This document shows positions 1 to 10,090 of a DNA stretch of 64,000 nt, piece after piece. The notes under the pieces are model-generated. The model made no database searches. It was not told the DNA's origin and worked only from the letters and a program-made list of their open reading frames with translations. The position numbers and the translations under genes were made by a program. Location: NCBI GenBank assembly GCA_021613375.1, contig CM038728.1:34297299-34361298 (forward strand). Direction: 5' to 3'. This stretch comes from Megaleporinus macrocephalus. Taxonomy: Eukaryota; Chordata; Actinopteri; Characiformes; Anostomidae. How positions within the stretch are numbered: the first letter of the stretch is position 1; each line of letters starts with the position of its first letter.

Positions 1-1896
1 CTCTCTTTCTCTCTTTCTCCCTCTAGCCCCCTCTCTCTCTCTCTCTCTTTCTCTCTTTCTCCCTCTAGCCCTCTCTCTCTCTACCCCTCTTTCTCTCTTT
101 CTCCCCTCTAGCCCTCTCTCTCTCTCTCTCTCTCTTTCTTTCTCTCTTTCTCCCTCTAGCCCCTCTCTCTCTCTCTCTCTCTCTTTCTCTCTTTCTCCCT
201 CTAGCCCTCTCTCTCTCTACCCCTCTTTCTCTCCTTCTCCCTCTAGCCCTCTCTCTCTCTCTCTTTCTCTCTTTCTCCCTCTAGCCCTCTTCTCTCTCTA
301 CCCCTCTTTCTCTCTTTCTCCCTCTAGCCCTCTCTCTCTCCTCTTTCTCTCTTTCTCCCTATAGCCCTCTCTCTCTACGTCTCTCTTTCTCTCTTTCTCC
401 CTATAGCCCTCTCTCTCTACCTCTCTCTTTCTCTCTTTCTCCCTATAGCCCTCTCTCTCTACCTCTCTCTTTCTCTCTTTCTCCCTATAGCCCTCTCTCT
501 CTCTACCCTCTCTCTTCTCCTCTTCTCCCTCGTAGCCCTCTCTCTCTCTCTCTCTCTCTTTCTCTCTTTCTCCCTCTAGCCCTCTCTCTCTACCTCTCTC
601 TTTCTCTCTTTCTCCCTCTAGCCCCCTCTCTCTCTCTCTCTCTCTCTTTCTCTCTTTCTCCCTCTAGCCCTCTCTCTCTCTACCCCTCTTTCTCTCTTTC
701 TCCCTCTAGCCCTCTCTCTCTCTCTCTCTCTCTTTCTTTCTCTCTTTCTCTCTCTAGCCCTCTCTCTCTCTCTCTCTCTTTCTCTCTTTTCTCCCTCTAG
801 CCCTCTCTCTCTCTCTCTTTCTCTCTTTCTCCCTCTAGCCCTCTCTCTCTCTACCCCTCTTTCTCTCTTTCTCCCTCTAGCCCTCTCTCTCTCTCTCTTT
901 CTCTCTTTCTCCCTCTAGCCCTCTCTCTCTCTACCCCTCTTTCTCTCTTTCTCCCTCTAGCCCTCTCTCTCTCTCTTTCTCTCTTTCTCCCTCTAGCCCT
1001 CTCTCTCTCTACCCCTCTTTCTCTCTTTCTCCCTCTAGCCCTCTCTCTCTCTACCCCTCTTTCTCTCTACCCCTCTCTTTTTCTCTCTCTTTCTCCCTCT
1101 AGCCCTCTCTCTGTGTCTCTCTCTTTCTCTTTCTTTCTCTCTCTCTCTCTACCCCTCTCTCTCTCTTTTTCTCTCTCTTTCTCCCTCTAGCCCTCTCTCT
1201 GTCTCTCTCTTTCTCTTTCTTTCTCTCCCTCTACCACTCTCTCTCTTTCTTTTTCTTTCTCCCTCTAGCCCTCTGACTCTCTCTTTCTATTTCTCTTTCT
1301 CTCTCCATTTCATTCTACCTCGCCCCTCTACCTCTTTTTGTCTCTCTCTCTCCCTCTTTCATTCTTTATCCCTCTCTTTCTCTTTCCTTCTACCTCTCCC
1401 TCTACATCTCTCTGCCTCTCTCTCTCTCTCTCTCTTGCCTTCTGTCTATGCCTCTACCACTCTCTCTCTTGTTCCTTCTACCTCTCCATCTACCTCCCTC
1501 TCTCTCGCCCACTACTTTCTCTCCCTCCACCTCTCTCTCTCTCTAACTCTCTCTCTACCCCCCCTCTAACTCACTGTCTCTCTCTCTTTCTGTTGTTCCT
1601 TCTACCTCTCCCTCTACTCTCAATCTCTTGCTTCCTTTACCTTCCTTTACCTCTCTCTCCCCTCTTTCTTTCTCCCTCTACCTCTCTATCCCTCTACCTC
1701 TCTCTCTCTTTGTCTCTCTCCCTTTTTCAATCTTTATCCCTCTACCCCTCTCTCTCTCTCTACTTCTCTCTCTCTTTCCTTCTTTCTCTCCCTCTACTGC
1801 TCTCTCTCTCTCTCGCCCACTATTTCTTTCTCCCCCTCCACCTCTCTTTCTTTCTCTCTAACTCTCTCTCTAGCCCCCCTCTCTCCACTCTCACTC

Positions 1897-1935
<39 letters not shown>

Positions 1936-1960
1936 GCTCTCTTCCGTCTCACCGCATGTA
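1..1960. repeat. CT-rich array (microsatellite/minisatellite)
   Basis: This is an almost pure pyrimidine strand built from CTCTCTTTCTCTCTTTCT blocks punctuated by CCCTCTAGCC or CCCTATAGCC spacers. From 1 to about 1080 the spacers recur every 30-60 bp, giving a higher-order minisatellite; from about 1200 to 1960 it degrades into irregular CT with CTACC interruptions. A Leu/Ser-rich open frame of 232 codons at 1338-2036 is only the translation of CT repeats. The array runs off the left edge of the window. Long polypurine/polypyrimidine tracts of this kind can form triplex DNA and are hard to assemble. Confidence 0.95.
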
Positions 1961-2029
1961 TATTTGGGTGGGTCTGGTGGGGGGTGTGCGGTGGGGAACT
2001 ATATTAAAGTTAAATACTCATTTGTCTGC

Positions 2030-2340
2030 TTTCTAAATGAGAGCGAGCAGAACAAAACCCGGGCTAATATTCCAAAGGGCCTAATTAAAATTAGGCGTGA
2101 TCTTGAGGAAGGCGGAGACGCAGAGGTGATTTTAGTCTTGGCTCAAGCGAGAAGACCTAATTAAGGAGAGTGATGGCCTTTACTTACAACTCGCCCGAGA
2201 CGGGCTGAAGGGGGGCAGCGTGTGTTTGTCCCCGCAGAAGAACACGCGAGTTAAACACTGTCTGTACGCCGGGCTGGACGTTATAACTCCAACCGCTGTC
2301 TGACCAGTTCAGCTTTTGTTCTGTTTCTAAACTCTTAAAA
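2030..2340. promoter_or_regulatory. Candidate conserved non-coding element
   Basis: Unique, balanced-composition sequence directly after the CT array. It contains the near-palindromic homeodomain-type core CCTAATTAAAATTAGG at about 2080-2096 and a second CCTAATTAAGG near 2156, plus CpG-containing GC-rich stretches. No open frame has gene character and no transposon ends are visible. Homeodomain cores in unique sequence inside a repeat-rich desert are typical of vertebrate enhancers, but conservation is inferred, not shown. Confidence 0.4.
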
Positions 2341-2603
2341 ATGGCTAAATGTTTTTTTGTTTTTTTCTAACAACAGTTTTTATTTTAACATTGAGGAGGA
2401 GTGATTATATGAATGAGAGAGAAATAAAATAAATAATTAAATAAATAGATAACACCAATTCCAACAATTTCAAGTATAGAACAGCCCCCATTCCCCCTGC
2501 TCACCAAAAAAAAAAAGGGTGGACCTCAGTTGAGTTCAAACTCAAAAAATAAAACAGACATCTAAGAAAGTCAAGCGTCAACAGCAAGAAGAAACAAATA
2601 GTT

Positions 2604-2925
2604 TCACCTCAGCAAAAGCTGTGTTCCATCTTTCCACTGTTTTGGCTTGGCTCCATGTATACGTGATGTAGAGAGTTCCACTGAGATTAAATCTAGTAGC
2701 GTTAGAGCCCAATGCTGTCTACATAACAGGGTTGTAGGATTCCAACACTTGGCTAATAAGAGTTTAGCCTTGCTTAGAGCAACTAGTAGCAAATTTCTTT
2801 GCCATATAGAAAGATGAAGATAAAATAATTATTCAAGAAAAATAAATCTGATGACAAACATACATTTTTTCCCAATAAGACAGAGATATCATTAGCTAAG
2901 TTCCTCCAAAAAAGTAATGATGGAA
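2604..2925 (-). pseudogene. L1/Tx1-like LINE ORF2 fragment, C-terminal part
   Basis: Read on the minus strand, this piece encodes a degraded C-terminal end of a vertebrate L1/Tx1-type ORF2 protein. Upstream of it in the minus direction, FLEEL- and LIGKK-type residues can be read across stops, followed by LSKAKLLLAKCWN and WALTLLDLISVE, the post-reverse-transcriptase region where L1 proteins carry an (A/K)-K-x-x-(I/L)-x-x-x-W-like motif. It is broken by stops and lacks the endonuclease and catalytic reverse-transcriptase core. It belongs with 3535-3880, from which it is separated by a Tc1-like insertion. The family assignment is by motif memory; the strand and the nested order are seen directly. 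Confidence 0.6.
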
Positions 2926-2929
2926 AGTA

Positions 2930-3530
2930 CAGGGGTTGGACAATGAAACTGAAACACCTGTGATGTTAGTGTGGGAGGTTTCATGGCTAAATTGGGCCAG
3001 TCTGGTGTCCAGTCTTCATTAACTGCACATTAAACCAGTAAGATTAGAGTGTGAAGTTCAGTTAGCAGTAAGAGCACAGTTTAGCTCCAAATATTACAAT
3101 AACACAACATTATGGGACATACCAGAGTTCAAAAGCATCTGTGACCAAGACAGCAAGTCTTTGTGATGTATCAAGAGCCACGGTATCCAGGGTAACGTCA
3201 GCAAACCACCAAGAAGAACCAACCACATCCAACAGGATTAACTGTGGACGCGAGAGGAAGCTGTCTGAAAGGGATGTTGGGTTCTAACCCGGATTGTATT
3301 CAAAAAACATAAAACCACGGCTCCCCAAATCACAGCAGAGTTAAATGTGCTCCTCAGCTTCTCCTGTTTCCACCAGAACTGTCCGTCAGGAGCTCCACAG
3401 GGTCAATATACACGGCCGGGCTGCTATAGCCAAAGCTTTGGTGACTCGTGCCAATGCCAAACGTCGGTTTCAATGGTGCAAGGAGCTCAAATCTTGGTCT
3501 GTGGACAATGTGAACCATGTATTGTTATAC
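2930..3530 (+). mobile_element. Tc1-like DNA transposon, 3'-truncated copy
   Basis: The left terminus CAGGGGTTGGACAATG starts at 2930 immediately after a TA dinucleotide (2928-2929), the usual Tc1/mariner target. The sequence then follows a fish Tc1-like family through its 5' untranslated region into the transposase gene and stops abruptly near 3526, inside the gene. No right terminal inverted repeat (expected to end in TCCAACCCCTG) occurs downstream. The element sits inside an L1-like LINE, whose minus-strand coding sequence resumes near 3535, so it inserted after the LINE did. Confidence 0.8.
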
Positions 3531-3533
3531 TTA
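3112..3533 (+). pseudogene. Tc1-like transposase, N-terminal half, frameshifted
   Basis: Starting from ATG at 3112, the translation in shifting frames gives the paired-like DNA-binding half of a Tc1-like transposase: an ASVTKTASLCDVSRATVS helix-turn-helix block, an INCGRKRKLSERD linker (GRPR-like region), and then SPVSTRTVRQELHRVNIHG and NAKRRFQWCKE before the break. There is a deletion of about 11 codons near the start and at least two frame changes. The catalytic DDE half is missing entirely because the element is cut at about 3526. The relic cannot encode transposase; it marks an old, inactive copy. Confidence 0.8.
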
Positions 3534-3534
3534 C

Positions 3535-3880
3535 AATACTTGTGCTAGATGGGCGAGTCACTGGCAAGGACTACCGAACTATTCTGGAGGACCAATGTTA
3601 TACCTAAGGGTTTGCAATTGAGTTTGAGTAAGCTGTTATAAATATTGGAAACTGAGTTAGGTTGCAGCTCATTAGGAAAAATAGGCTTGCGTAAAGGATG
3701 AATAGGTAGATCAGAATTGGAGGGGGCACCTAAAGCCCGGAGGGCTGACCTAATACGCAAATACATAAAGAAGAATGATGTATTGGGTAGATTGAACTGA
3801 GACTGAAGATCTTGGAAAGGCTGTGGCTAAATGGTTGTTGGCTTGAGCGAGTAGTTCTAGGAAAAACCTATCGGTGGACC
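3535..3880 (-). pseudogene. L1/Tx1-like LINE ORF2 fragment, upstream part
   Basis: The minus strand translates, across one frame change near 3770, to a stretch beginning DLQSQFNLPNTSFF and continuing MYLRIRSALRALGAPSN, then NIYNSLLKL. The Q-x-x-F-x-L-x-x-x-x-F-F-x-Y-L-x-I-R-x-x-L pattern is the characteristic region following the reverse transcriptase domain in vertebrate L1/Tx1 ORF2 proteins. It is collinear on the minus strand with the fragment at 2604-2925; the Tc1-like element lies between them. Some LINE sequence is missing at the junction, so the insertion or a later deletion removed part. Confidence 0.6.
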
Positions 3881-3894
3881 ACTGCCGTAGCAAG

Positions 3895-4080
3895 TTGGTA
3901 CGTTTACAGGAGAAGGAAAAATCATACTCTACTTTGAATGTAAGTCTATTGAACCAGATGTCTTTATCCCCCTGTGAGCAAGCCAGAGGCGACGGTGGCA
4001 AGAACAACTCCCTCAACAGGGGGAAGAAACCTTGGGAGGAACCAGACTCACAAGCAGAGACCCATCCTTCTATGTTTGGG
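3895..4080. repeat. Two short dispersed-repeat fragments
   Basis: From about 3895 to 3965 the sequence matches the family seen again at 41570-41640 (TTACAGGAGA, then ACTTT-AATGTAAGTC and GAACCAGA). From about 3975 to 4070 it matches a fish repeat I remember by its GGAAGAAACCTTGRGAGGAACCAG phrase (here GGGAAGAAACCTTGGGAGGA). Neither encodes anything intact. Confidence 0.5.
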
Positions 4081-4082
4081 TC

Positions 4083-4548
4083 CAGCTGAAAATGAATGGG
4101 ATCCTATGGGAGGAACGAGGGATGAATAAACAACAAATAGAGGAGTGCAGGTCAGTATGTCTGGGGATTGAAGTTTGGGGATCGGCCTTAAAAGAGTACA
4201 TACAGTTTGGAGGCTGTAGGTTAAATGAAAGCTTGAGGTTTGGGTATGACTGAAAATGAATGGGACTCTATGGGAAAAAATGAGGGATTTAAATAAAATG
4301 ACAAACAGACGAGTGCGGGTGGAACCAACACTGCAGTCATGGTCGGGGGTCTGCCCTGAGTCAGCGTATGTAAAACAGTGTCTGTCGGTGGAGCAGAAGT
4401 TCAGTAGACTGGTGTGCACTTTTCCATCCTATTCATTCTCTATGGAAAAAAAATTCCAGACAAAAACATTGTTATCCGGAATCCATGCATCCAATCAAAA
4501 AGCTGTATACAAACCCGAATTGGATAATCTGTACTTGGACAGAGTATA
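4083..4548 (+). repeat. Dispersed repeat family A, copy 1
   Basis: About 465 bp shared with 37848-38455 and 57093-57560. Landmarks in all three copies are GAACGAGGGATGAATAAA (or close variants), AGGCTGTAGGTTAAATGAAA, GGTCTGCCCTGAGTCAG, GAAGTTCAGTAGA and TATTCATTCTCTATGG. The first module (ATGAATGGGAC-CTATGGG to TTAAATGAAA) is duplicated within this copy and in copy 2. Frames across it are not conserved, so it looks like a non-coding SINE or MITE-type family; I do not know its name. Confidence 0.75.
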
Positions 4549-4749
4549 ATAACAATATAGATATAATGACTGGACTTGAGTTTGTCTGAGCCGTGAGCTT
4601 CATCCCTCTATAGAAAGACGTGGACGCTAATAAAGATGGAACGGATCATATAATGAGATGAATCCTTCAGGATCGGACTCCAAACCCAAGTTGAAGTAGA
4701 AGTAGCTGTAATTCCGAATGAAAGAAGAAAAGGAAGCTCATCCGTGTGT

Positions 4750-5470
4750 GTGATTTAGAGACTGTGTTCCCGCATCTGCCAGAGATCCATTTCGAATTGT
4801 TACAAGCTATCAATAATTTAGGAGGATTGTAAATTGATCCAAACAAAATATCTTAAAAGTAATTGCTCGTCCGCTCCGGCAGCGTGCAAGCGGCACCCGA
4901 GGTGTCTTCCCATTACCAATAAATCATCCGCGCGGTATTTGGGAGGAATATTAAAGAGTGACACCAATAAAACATAAGGCAGCGACGGCGCTTCCTCTCT
5001 GACCTTGCATGACAAATTCATAACCATTATCTTCGCCCACTCACAGCGCCGGATCCGAGCGGCGGGCCGGCAAACAGGATGCATCAGCCCAGGTTTTCCT
5101 TCATCCGCTGCTTTTACCTTTGTGTTCCGTCTTTTACGGAAAAATAAACAGATACGTAAATTCAGGGACACAATTTACATTTCAACGACTCTCCTTCGAG
5201 AACGCGGTGCTGAGCAGGATCGATTTGGGCTTTAAAGCATAACAAGATATAATGTAATGAAGTAGATTAAAACCATTCGACGCTCGACTCATCGCTCCTA
5301 ATACGCCGGGCTTTAATGGCGAGCGCCTACTCAGAGGGAACGCCGCTCAGGAACATCATTCATTCCTCGACGTTTGATCTGAAAAGGATTCTTGTTTGTT
5401 TTAAAAGCCTGAAAATTGTCTGTGGACTCATTTGTAAATCTGCCTCCAGGCTTTGGAAACAGGACCAACA
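4750..5470. promoter_or_regulatory. Candidate conserved non-coding block
   Basis: Unique sequence with mixed AT-rich and CpG-rich stretches. Features include CAATAATTTAGGAGG, ATTACCAATAAATCATC, GCATGACAAATTCATAA and CTTTGTGTTCCGTC. Small open frames on both strands (4818-5171, 5005-5235) have no recognisable domain. No terminal repeats or tandem structure. The composition and motif density contrast sharply with the flanking repeats, which suggests a constrained regulatory element, but this is inference. Confidence 0.4.
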
Positions 5471-5474
5471 CTAC

Positions 5475-6005
5475 GGGTCTGTCTCAAAACCTAGCGAGGG
5501 TCTACATAGACAGCATTTTACAACATGTAGGCTGTCCCAATGCTTAGATACCTTAAACATGCTGACTACTGAGGCAGCTCATTAGGTTTTATGACAGACC
5601 CAGAGTCAGTGCCTACTTAGAAAGATCACTATGTTTTGAGACAGACCCAGAGTCAGTGCCTACTTAAGCAGATTACTAGGTTTTGAGATAGACCCAGAGT
5701 TAGTGCCTACTTTGAGACAGACCCAGAGTCAGCGCCTACTTAGACTGCTCACTAGGTTTGAGACAACCCCAGAGTCAGTGCCTACTTTGAGACAGACCCA
5801 GAGTCAGTGCACTACTTAGACAGCTAACTAGGTTTTGAAACAACCCAGAGTTAGTGCCTATTTTGAGACAGACCCAGAGTCAGTGCACTACTTAGACAGC
5901 TCACTAGGTTTTGGGACAGACCCAGAGTCAGTGCACTACTTAGACACTACACTAGGTTTTGGGACAGACCCAGAGTTAGCGCCAACTTAGACAGCCCACT
6001 AGGTT
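5475..6005. repeat. Minisatellite, ~47-bp unit, from a dispersed element
   Basis: Degenerate copies of a unit containing GACAGACCCAGAGTCAGTG, CCTACTTAGACAG and CTCACTAGGTTTTGAG run from about 5590 to 6005. The stretch 5475-5590 holds the inverted start of the same phrase (GTCTGTCTCAAAACCTAGCG), so the array appears to have grown from one end of a hAT-like non-autonomous element whose terminus reads TGTCTCAAAACCTAG. Several units are shortened, lacking the CTTAGACAGCTC part. Confidence 0.8.
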
Positions 6006-6014
6006 TTGAGACAT

Positions 6015-6735
6015 CATCTTTATCATCACCAACACTGTTCCTTCATCCCTTCATTCTTTTATCATCACCAACACTGTTCCTTCATCCCTTTATTCCTTTA
6101 TCATCACCAACACTGTTCCTTCATCCCTTCATTCTTTTATCATCACCAACACTGTTCCTTCATCCCTTTATTCCTTTATCATTACCAACACTGTTCCTTC
6201 ATCCCTTTATTCCTTTATCACCACCAACACTGTTCCTTCATCCCTTCATTCCTTTATCACCACCAACACTGTTCCTTCATCTCTTCATTCCTTTATCATC
6301 ACCAACACTGTTCCTTCATCCCTTCATTGTTCCTTCATCCTTTCATTCTTTCACACTGTTCCTTCATCCTTTCATTCTTTTATCATCACCAACACTGTTC
6401 CTTCATCCCTTCATTCCTTTATCATCATCAACACTGTTCCTTCATCCCTTCATTCCTTTATCATCACCAACACTGTTCCTTCATCCCTTCATTCTTTTAT
6501 CATCACCAACACTGTTCCTTCATCCCTTCATTCCTTTATCACCACCAACACTGTTCCTTCATCCCTTCATTCCTTTATCATCACCAAAACTGTTCCTTTA
6601 TCCCTTCATTCCTTTATCATCACCAACACTGTTCCTTCATTCCTTTATCATCACCAACATTGTTGCTTTACCAACACTGTTCCTTCATTCCTTTATCATC
6701 ATCAACAGTTTTTTTTCATCCATTCATTTCATCAT
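6015..6735. repeat. Minisatellite, 39-bp unit
   Basis: About 18 units built from TTTATCATCACCAACACTG followed by TTCCTTCATCCCTTCATTCC. The 39-bp period equals 13 codons, which leaves a 274-codon open frame (6006-6830) repeating YHHQHCSFIPSFL; the frame has no start context or conserved domain and follows the repeat exactly, so it is not a gene. A few units are shortened near 6330-6370 and 6640-6700. Confidence 0.95.
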
Positions 6736-6799
6736 TCACACACTCACGGTCTACACATATTTTTTTTTATCCATTTGCTTCATCTGTATATTTTATTTG

Positions 6800-6910
6800 C
6801 AATGTTGGTGGTAAAATCTGGAAAATTTGAATCAATAATACGTTTTATTTGGGGACTATTTTGCCTCACAGCCTGTATCCCTCCACCATGAATAGATTTT
6901 AAAGTTGAAA
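6800..6910 (+). repeat. Dispersed repeat fragment paired with 42470-42600
   Basis: Contains GGTGGTAAAATCTGGAAA, TTTGGGGACTATTTTG and CTCACAGC, then TATCCCTCCACCATGA. The reverse complement of 42470-42600 has the same string order with a few differences, so these are inverted copies of one family about 35 kb apart. No coding capacity. Confidence 0.7.
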
Positions 6911-7720
6911 TCTTCTCAAAACTAACACCGGGCAGTGAATTCATAACCATTTACTGTAGTAACTTTCTGTGAGGGAGCTTTCAGAGGTGGACGTCTGGTT
7001 CCATTCACCACCACTGTGAGCAGTTCCCATCAAATCACTACGATCGACATGATTTACATCCTAACAACTGCAGAAAGTCTCACAATGGATTGTTTATTTG
7101 TGTTTATTCTAATGTGAGTGTTTTGCTGACGGTCCTCGGGTTCCCAGCACCGCATACTGTATCATCACTGTCATATCAAAGCCTCGCGTGAGCGTCTCAT
7201 GATGAATGGACCAATAGAAACGGTCTGAAATCTCATTACAATAACTTACATTAAAGTTTTGCAAAGTTTTATTATTTCTTTTTCCTTCCCTTATAAAATT
7301 ATCATTTCCAAGACGGCGAGATTTGTTAAGACAGTGAATACGGGTGATATTTCCACGGAACGGCGTCGTTCATCACCGCGCAGGAGGTGCCAAAATAAAT
7401 GTCCCATTTCTGAAACACAATAACAGATGGATGATGGGTTTGCAATAATAAAAATACTAATCTATACATAACACACCGCCTGCCTGCGAGGTGCGCCTAA
7501 AGGCAGGAAGAGGCTCAGTGAAAGAGGACTGACAGCAGGAAGGCCTTGTGGTTTTATAGTGACTGACAAAAGTAAATTTAGCAGCAAGCGGGACTCGGCT
7601 GTTTACGCATTAAAGCGCTCTATACTTTCCACCAACATCTCCAGACACTCGAATATACAGCGCTCTGCAAAAGGCACCCAAGGACATCGTTTAAAAGCAT
7701 TTATCTGTGCAGTAAGTGTG
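6900..7720. promoter_or_regulatory. Candidate conserved non-coding block with one repeat insert
   Basis: Mostly unique sequence. Around 7195-7260 it carries a fragment of dispersed family D (TCATGATGAATGGACCAATA). The stretch 7300-7720 is CpG-containing and motif-rich (AAGACGGCGAGATTTG, CCAAAATAAATGTCCC, GTTTACGCATTAAAGCGC) without long frames, resembling a vertebrate enhancer. No conservation test was possible. Confidence 0.35.
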
Positions 7721-8435
7721 TTTACGCTTGTATGAAATCACCGTACATCATTAGAATAAGTGCAAACAAACATAAATACAGTAAACACAAGACTTGAGCT
7801 TCATCACAGTTTAGTTTTACAGTTAAATTACAGATGAATTATAATTAATTATCATGTATATGTGACATTAGATAAAGCACAGATCAATGGTAACTGCAAA
7901 ATAATACTAGGCTGCATAAAATCAGTGCTAATTACATTAATAGTAGTTTTAATTAGTTTAATTTTTCCATGTTCCTAAACAAATACCCACTTCAATCCTA
8001 CACTGTCACACAGTACCGCACATCTACAGTATTTCAGACTACAACAATATTACAATTAAGCTGAACTTTAGCTTATCGTATTGTTTTACCATATATATAA
8101 TTAAATAATAAATAATAATAATATATAAAATGATTTAACAATATCTATTTTCTGTATAAAACACTTTTCAGTGCATCTATATAAAATACATTTTATGTCT
8201 CTAAAAGGTCAGTCGGTGGAACTATCCAAATAGAGTTTATATAAATTCTTATTTTAAAAAATTGTAGCTTGATTTTATGTTTGAAATCTTTAAAATAGAA
8301 CCTAATAGTAAAACAAGAGGAATTTAAAAGAACCAACTTAAAAATAATTGCTTGATTCAAATCCAAAGCAACCAAAAACAGAGGATTTTTATTTTGATAT
8401 GCATTTATGAAAGAAGGGACATAAAAAAGAGTCCA
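7720..8435. other. AT-rich spacer, nothing recognised
   Basis: A/T-dominated sequence with short runs of TA and AAT (about 8090-8130). The 60-codon frame on the minus strand at 8193-8375 is low-complexity. I see no gene, terminal repeat or array. Confidence 0.6.
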
Positions 8436-8438
8436 AAG

Positions 8439-8537
8439 GTGCGTCTGAAATCGCCTACTAGTCAGTAGGTACTAGACTAGAGTCAGTACGTGCTGCTCAG
8501 TAGGAGAGTTTTAGTAGCTACACAATCTCAGACGCAC
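8439..8537. mobile_element. Short MITE-like palindromic element
   Basis: A 99-bp segment bounded by perfect 10-bp inverted repeats: GTGCGTCTGA at 8439-8448 and TCAGACGCAC at 8528-8537. The interior repeats CTACT/AGTAG words in both orientations (GCCTACTAGTCAGTAGG). The size and ends fit a tiny non-autonomous DNA transposon. No clear target duplication is visible. A related, more decayed sequence (GTGTCTGAAATTGTCTACT) occurs near 15850. Confidence 0.6.
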
Positions 8538-8539
8538 TA

Positions 8540-9040
8540 CGTCCCCCATATTACCAGCGTCCTGTGACGCAAGACGTCAGACCACCACCGTAAAAGTCCT
8601 GCTATTCATTAAAAGTTTGTTTACTGACAGATTTAGACTTTCAGTGACTCTGATCTGAGTTTTATCTGATTATGTATCAGACGGTGTATCAGAGAAGATG
8701 TAACGGGAGGAATGTAATCATTGTTTATCTCAGCAGTAGCGCTAACTCCTGTAGCGGCAGTTCACTAGCCGTAGCTACGTACACACAGCCGACGTTCAGC
8801 TTTACACCGTTTATTTACTCCACTCTGAATTCATCCACGACTCCAGGTGAATCATGGGATACACAGTGTGCTGTGTTTGCCTACATAAAAATAAATAAAT
8901 AAATATATATATTGGCTCAGAAAAAATCTAAATAATAATAAACTATGTCTCTCGTCCACCAACCAAATACTATCAGTGTTGCCAACTTAGTGACTATATT
9001 TAGCGACTTTTCAGACCCTCTAGCCACTACAGCGACTGTA
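8540..9040. other. Unique spacer, nothing recognised
   Basis: Contains CpG-bearing sequence at 8730-8810 and a short AAATA/TA tract at 8888-8912. The 76-codon plus-strand frame at 8672-8902 has no recognisable domain. Confidence 0.5.
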
Positions 9041-9044
9041 TATC

Positions 9045-9445
9045 TATACAGTACAGGCCAAAAGTTTGGACACACCTTCTCATTCAAAGAGTTTTCTTTA
9101 TTTTCATGATTATGAAAATTGTAGATTCACACTGAAGGCATCAAAACTATGTCTTATATTGTAGGTTCTTCAAAGTAGCCACCTTTAGCTTTGATTACTG
9201 CTTCACACACTCTTGGCATTCTCTTGATGAGCTTCAAGAGGTAGTCACTCACTTCACAGGTGTGCCCTGTTAGGTTTAATAAGTGGGATTTCTAGGAATG
9301 GGGGTGGGACCATCAGTTGTGTTGTGCAGAAGTCAGGAGGATACACAGCTGGTAGTCCTGCTGAGTAGACTGTTAGAATTCAGTATTATGGCAAGAAAAA
9401 AGCAGCTAAGTAAAAAAAACCAGTGGCCATCATTAATATATATAA
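9045..9445 (+). mobile_element. Tc1-like transposon fragment, 5' end only
   Basis: The sequence AGGCCAAAAGTTTGGACAC at about 9055 is the terminus of a widespread fish Tc1 family. The 5' region follows (CTCTTGGCATTCTCTTGATG, ACAGGTGTGCCCTG) to the transposase start ATG at 9388, which reads MARKKQLSK before the match ends near 9435. The remaining transposase and the right terminal repeat are absent. It is a dead 5' fragment, of a different family from the element at 2930. Confidence 0.85.
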
Positions 9446-10090
9446 TTTTATTTTGACACCATTTGTCCAGAATATAACATACGTGAAGCCACTTACTGAG
9501 GACTTGTATCACTCAGGGTAAGTGCTGTGAAGTCTTCGTTAGGAACCTCCTGGATGCTGGTCGTCTCCCTGATTTCGAAGCCTCGTCACTTCAGCAGGTT
9601 TGTTTCTCTTGATCTTTAAAAGTCTATCTTAGTCAAAAAGCTGCTTTTACTGCCGCACCGCAGCTGTGTGTGTATGTGTGTGTGTGAGTGTGTGTTGAAG
9701 CGTTTTCCTCTTTTATTTCTTCTCATACGCTTTGACATAAATTGAACTATAAATGATGTATATAAAATGTATAGCGGGGGTTGTTCTAGCCAAGCGCGCA
9801 GTTCTTTCATTAAAGCAGCTGCGCGGTTTATGAAGGAGTCTTCCAGGGAGACGAGCGGGACGCTTTACTCTTTAATAATGTTGAGTCAATCCAGTTCACA
9901 TTAGCGGTGCCTTCTACCATTAGACACGTAATATAGAAAGATAATTAAGGGTGAATTATTATTAAGACCCCTCGTTTTTGGCATCAGGCTGACAGTAAGT
10001 TCTTTTTACCTTCACTGTATCACACATACCATCAGTTCTTATTCAATCTGCCTGGCAGCTCATGGTTAATCACTCAGATTCTGTTCTAAT
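9445..10090. other. Unique spacer with short TG run
   Basis: Contains a small GT-rich run at 9666-9696 and otherwise unremarkable unique sequence. No gene or full element recognised. Confidence 0.5.

Noticed and set aside
1338..2036. 232-codon Leu/Ser-rich open frame
   Set aside because: Pure translation of CT repeats.
6006..6830. 274-codon open frame (His/Cys/Phe-rich repeat protein)
   Set aside because: It follows a 39-bp (13-codon) minisatellite exactly; the non-repeat ends have no domain or start context.
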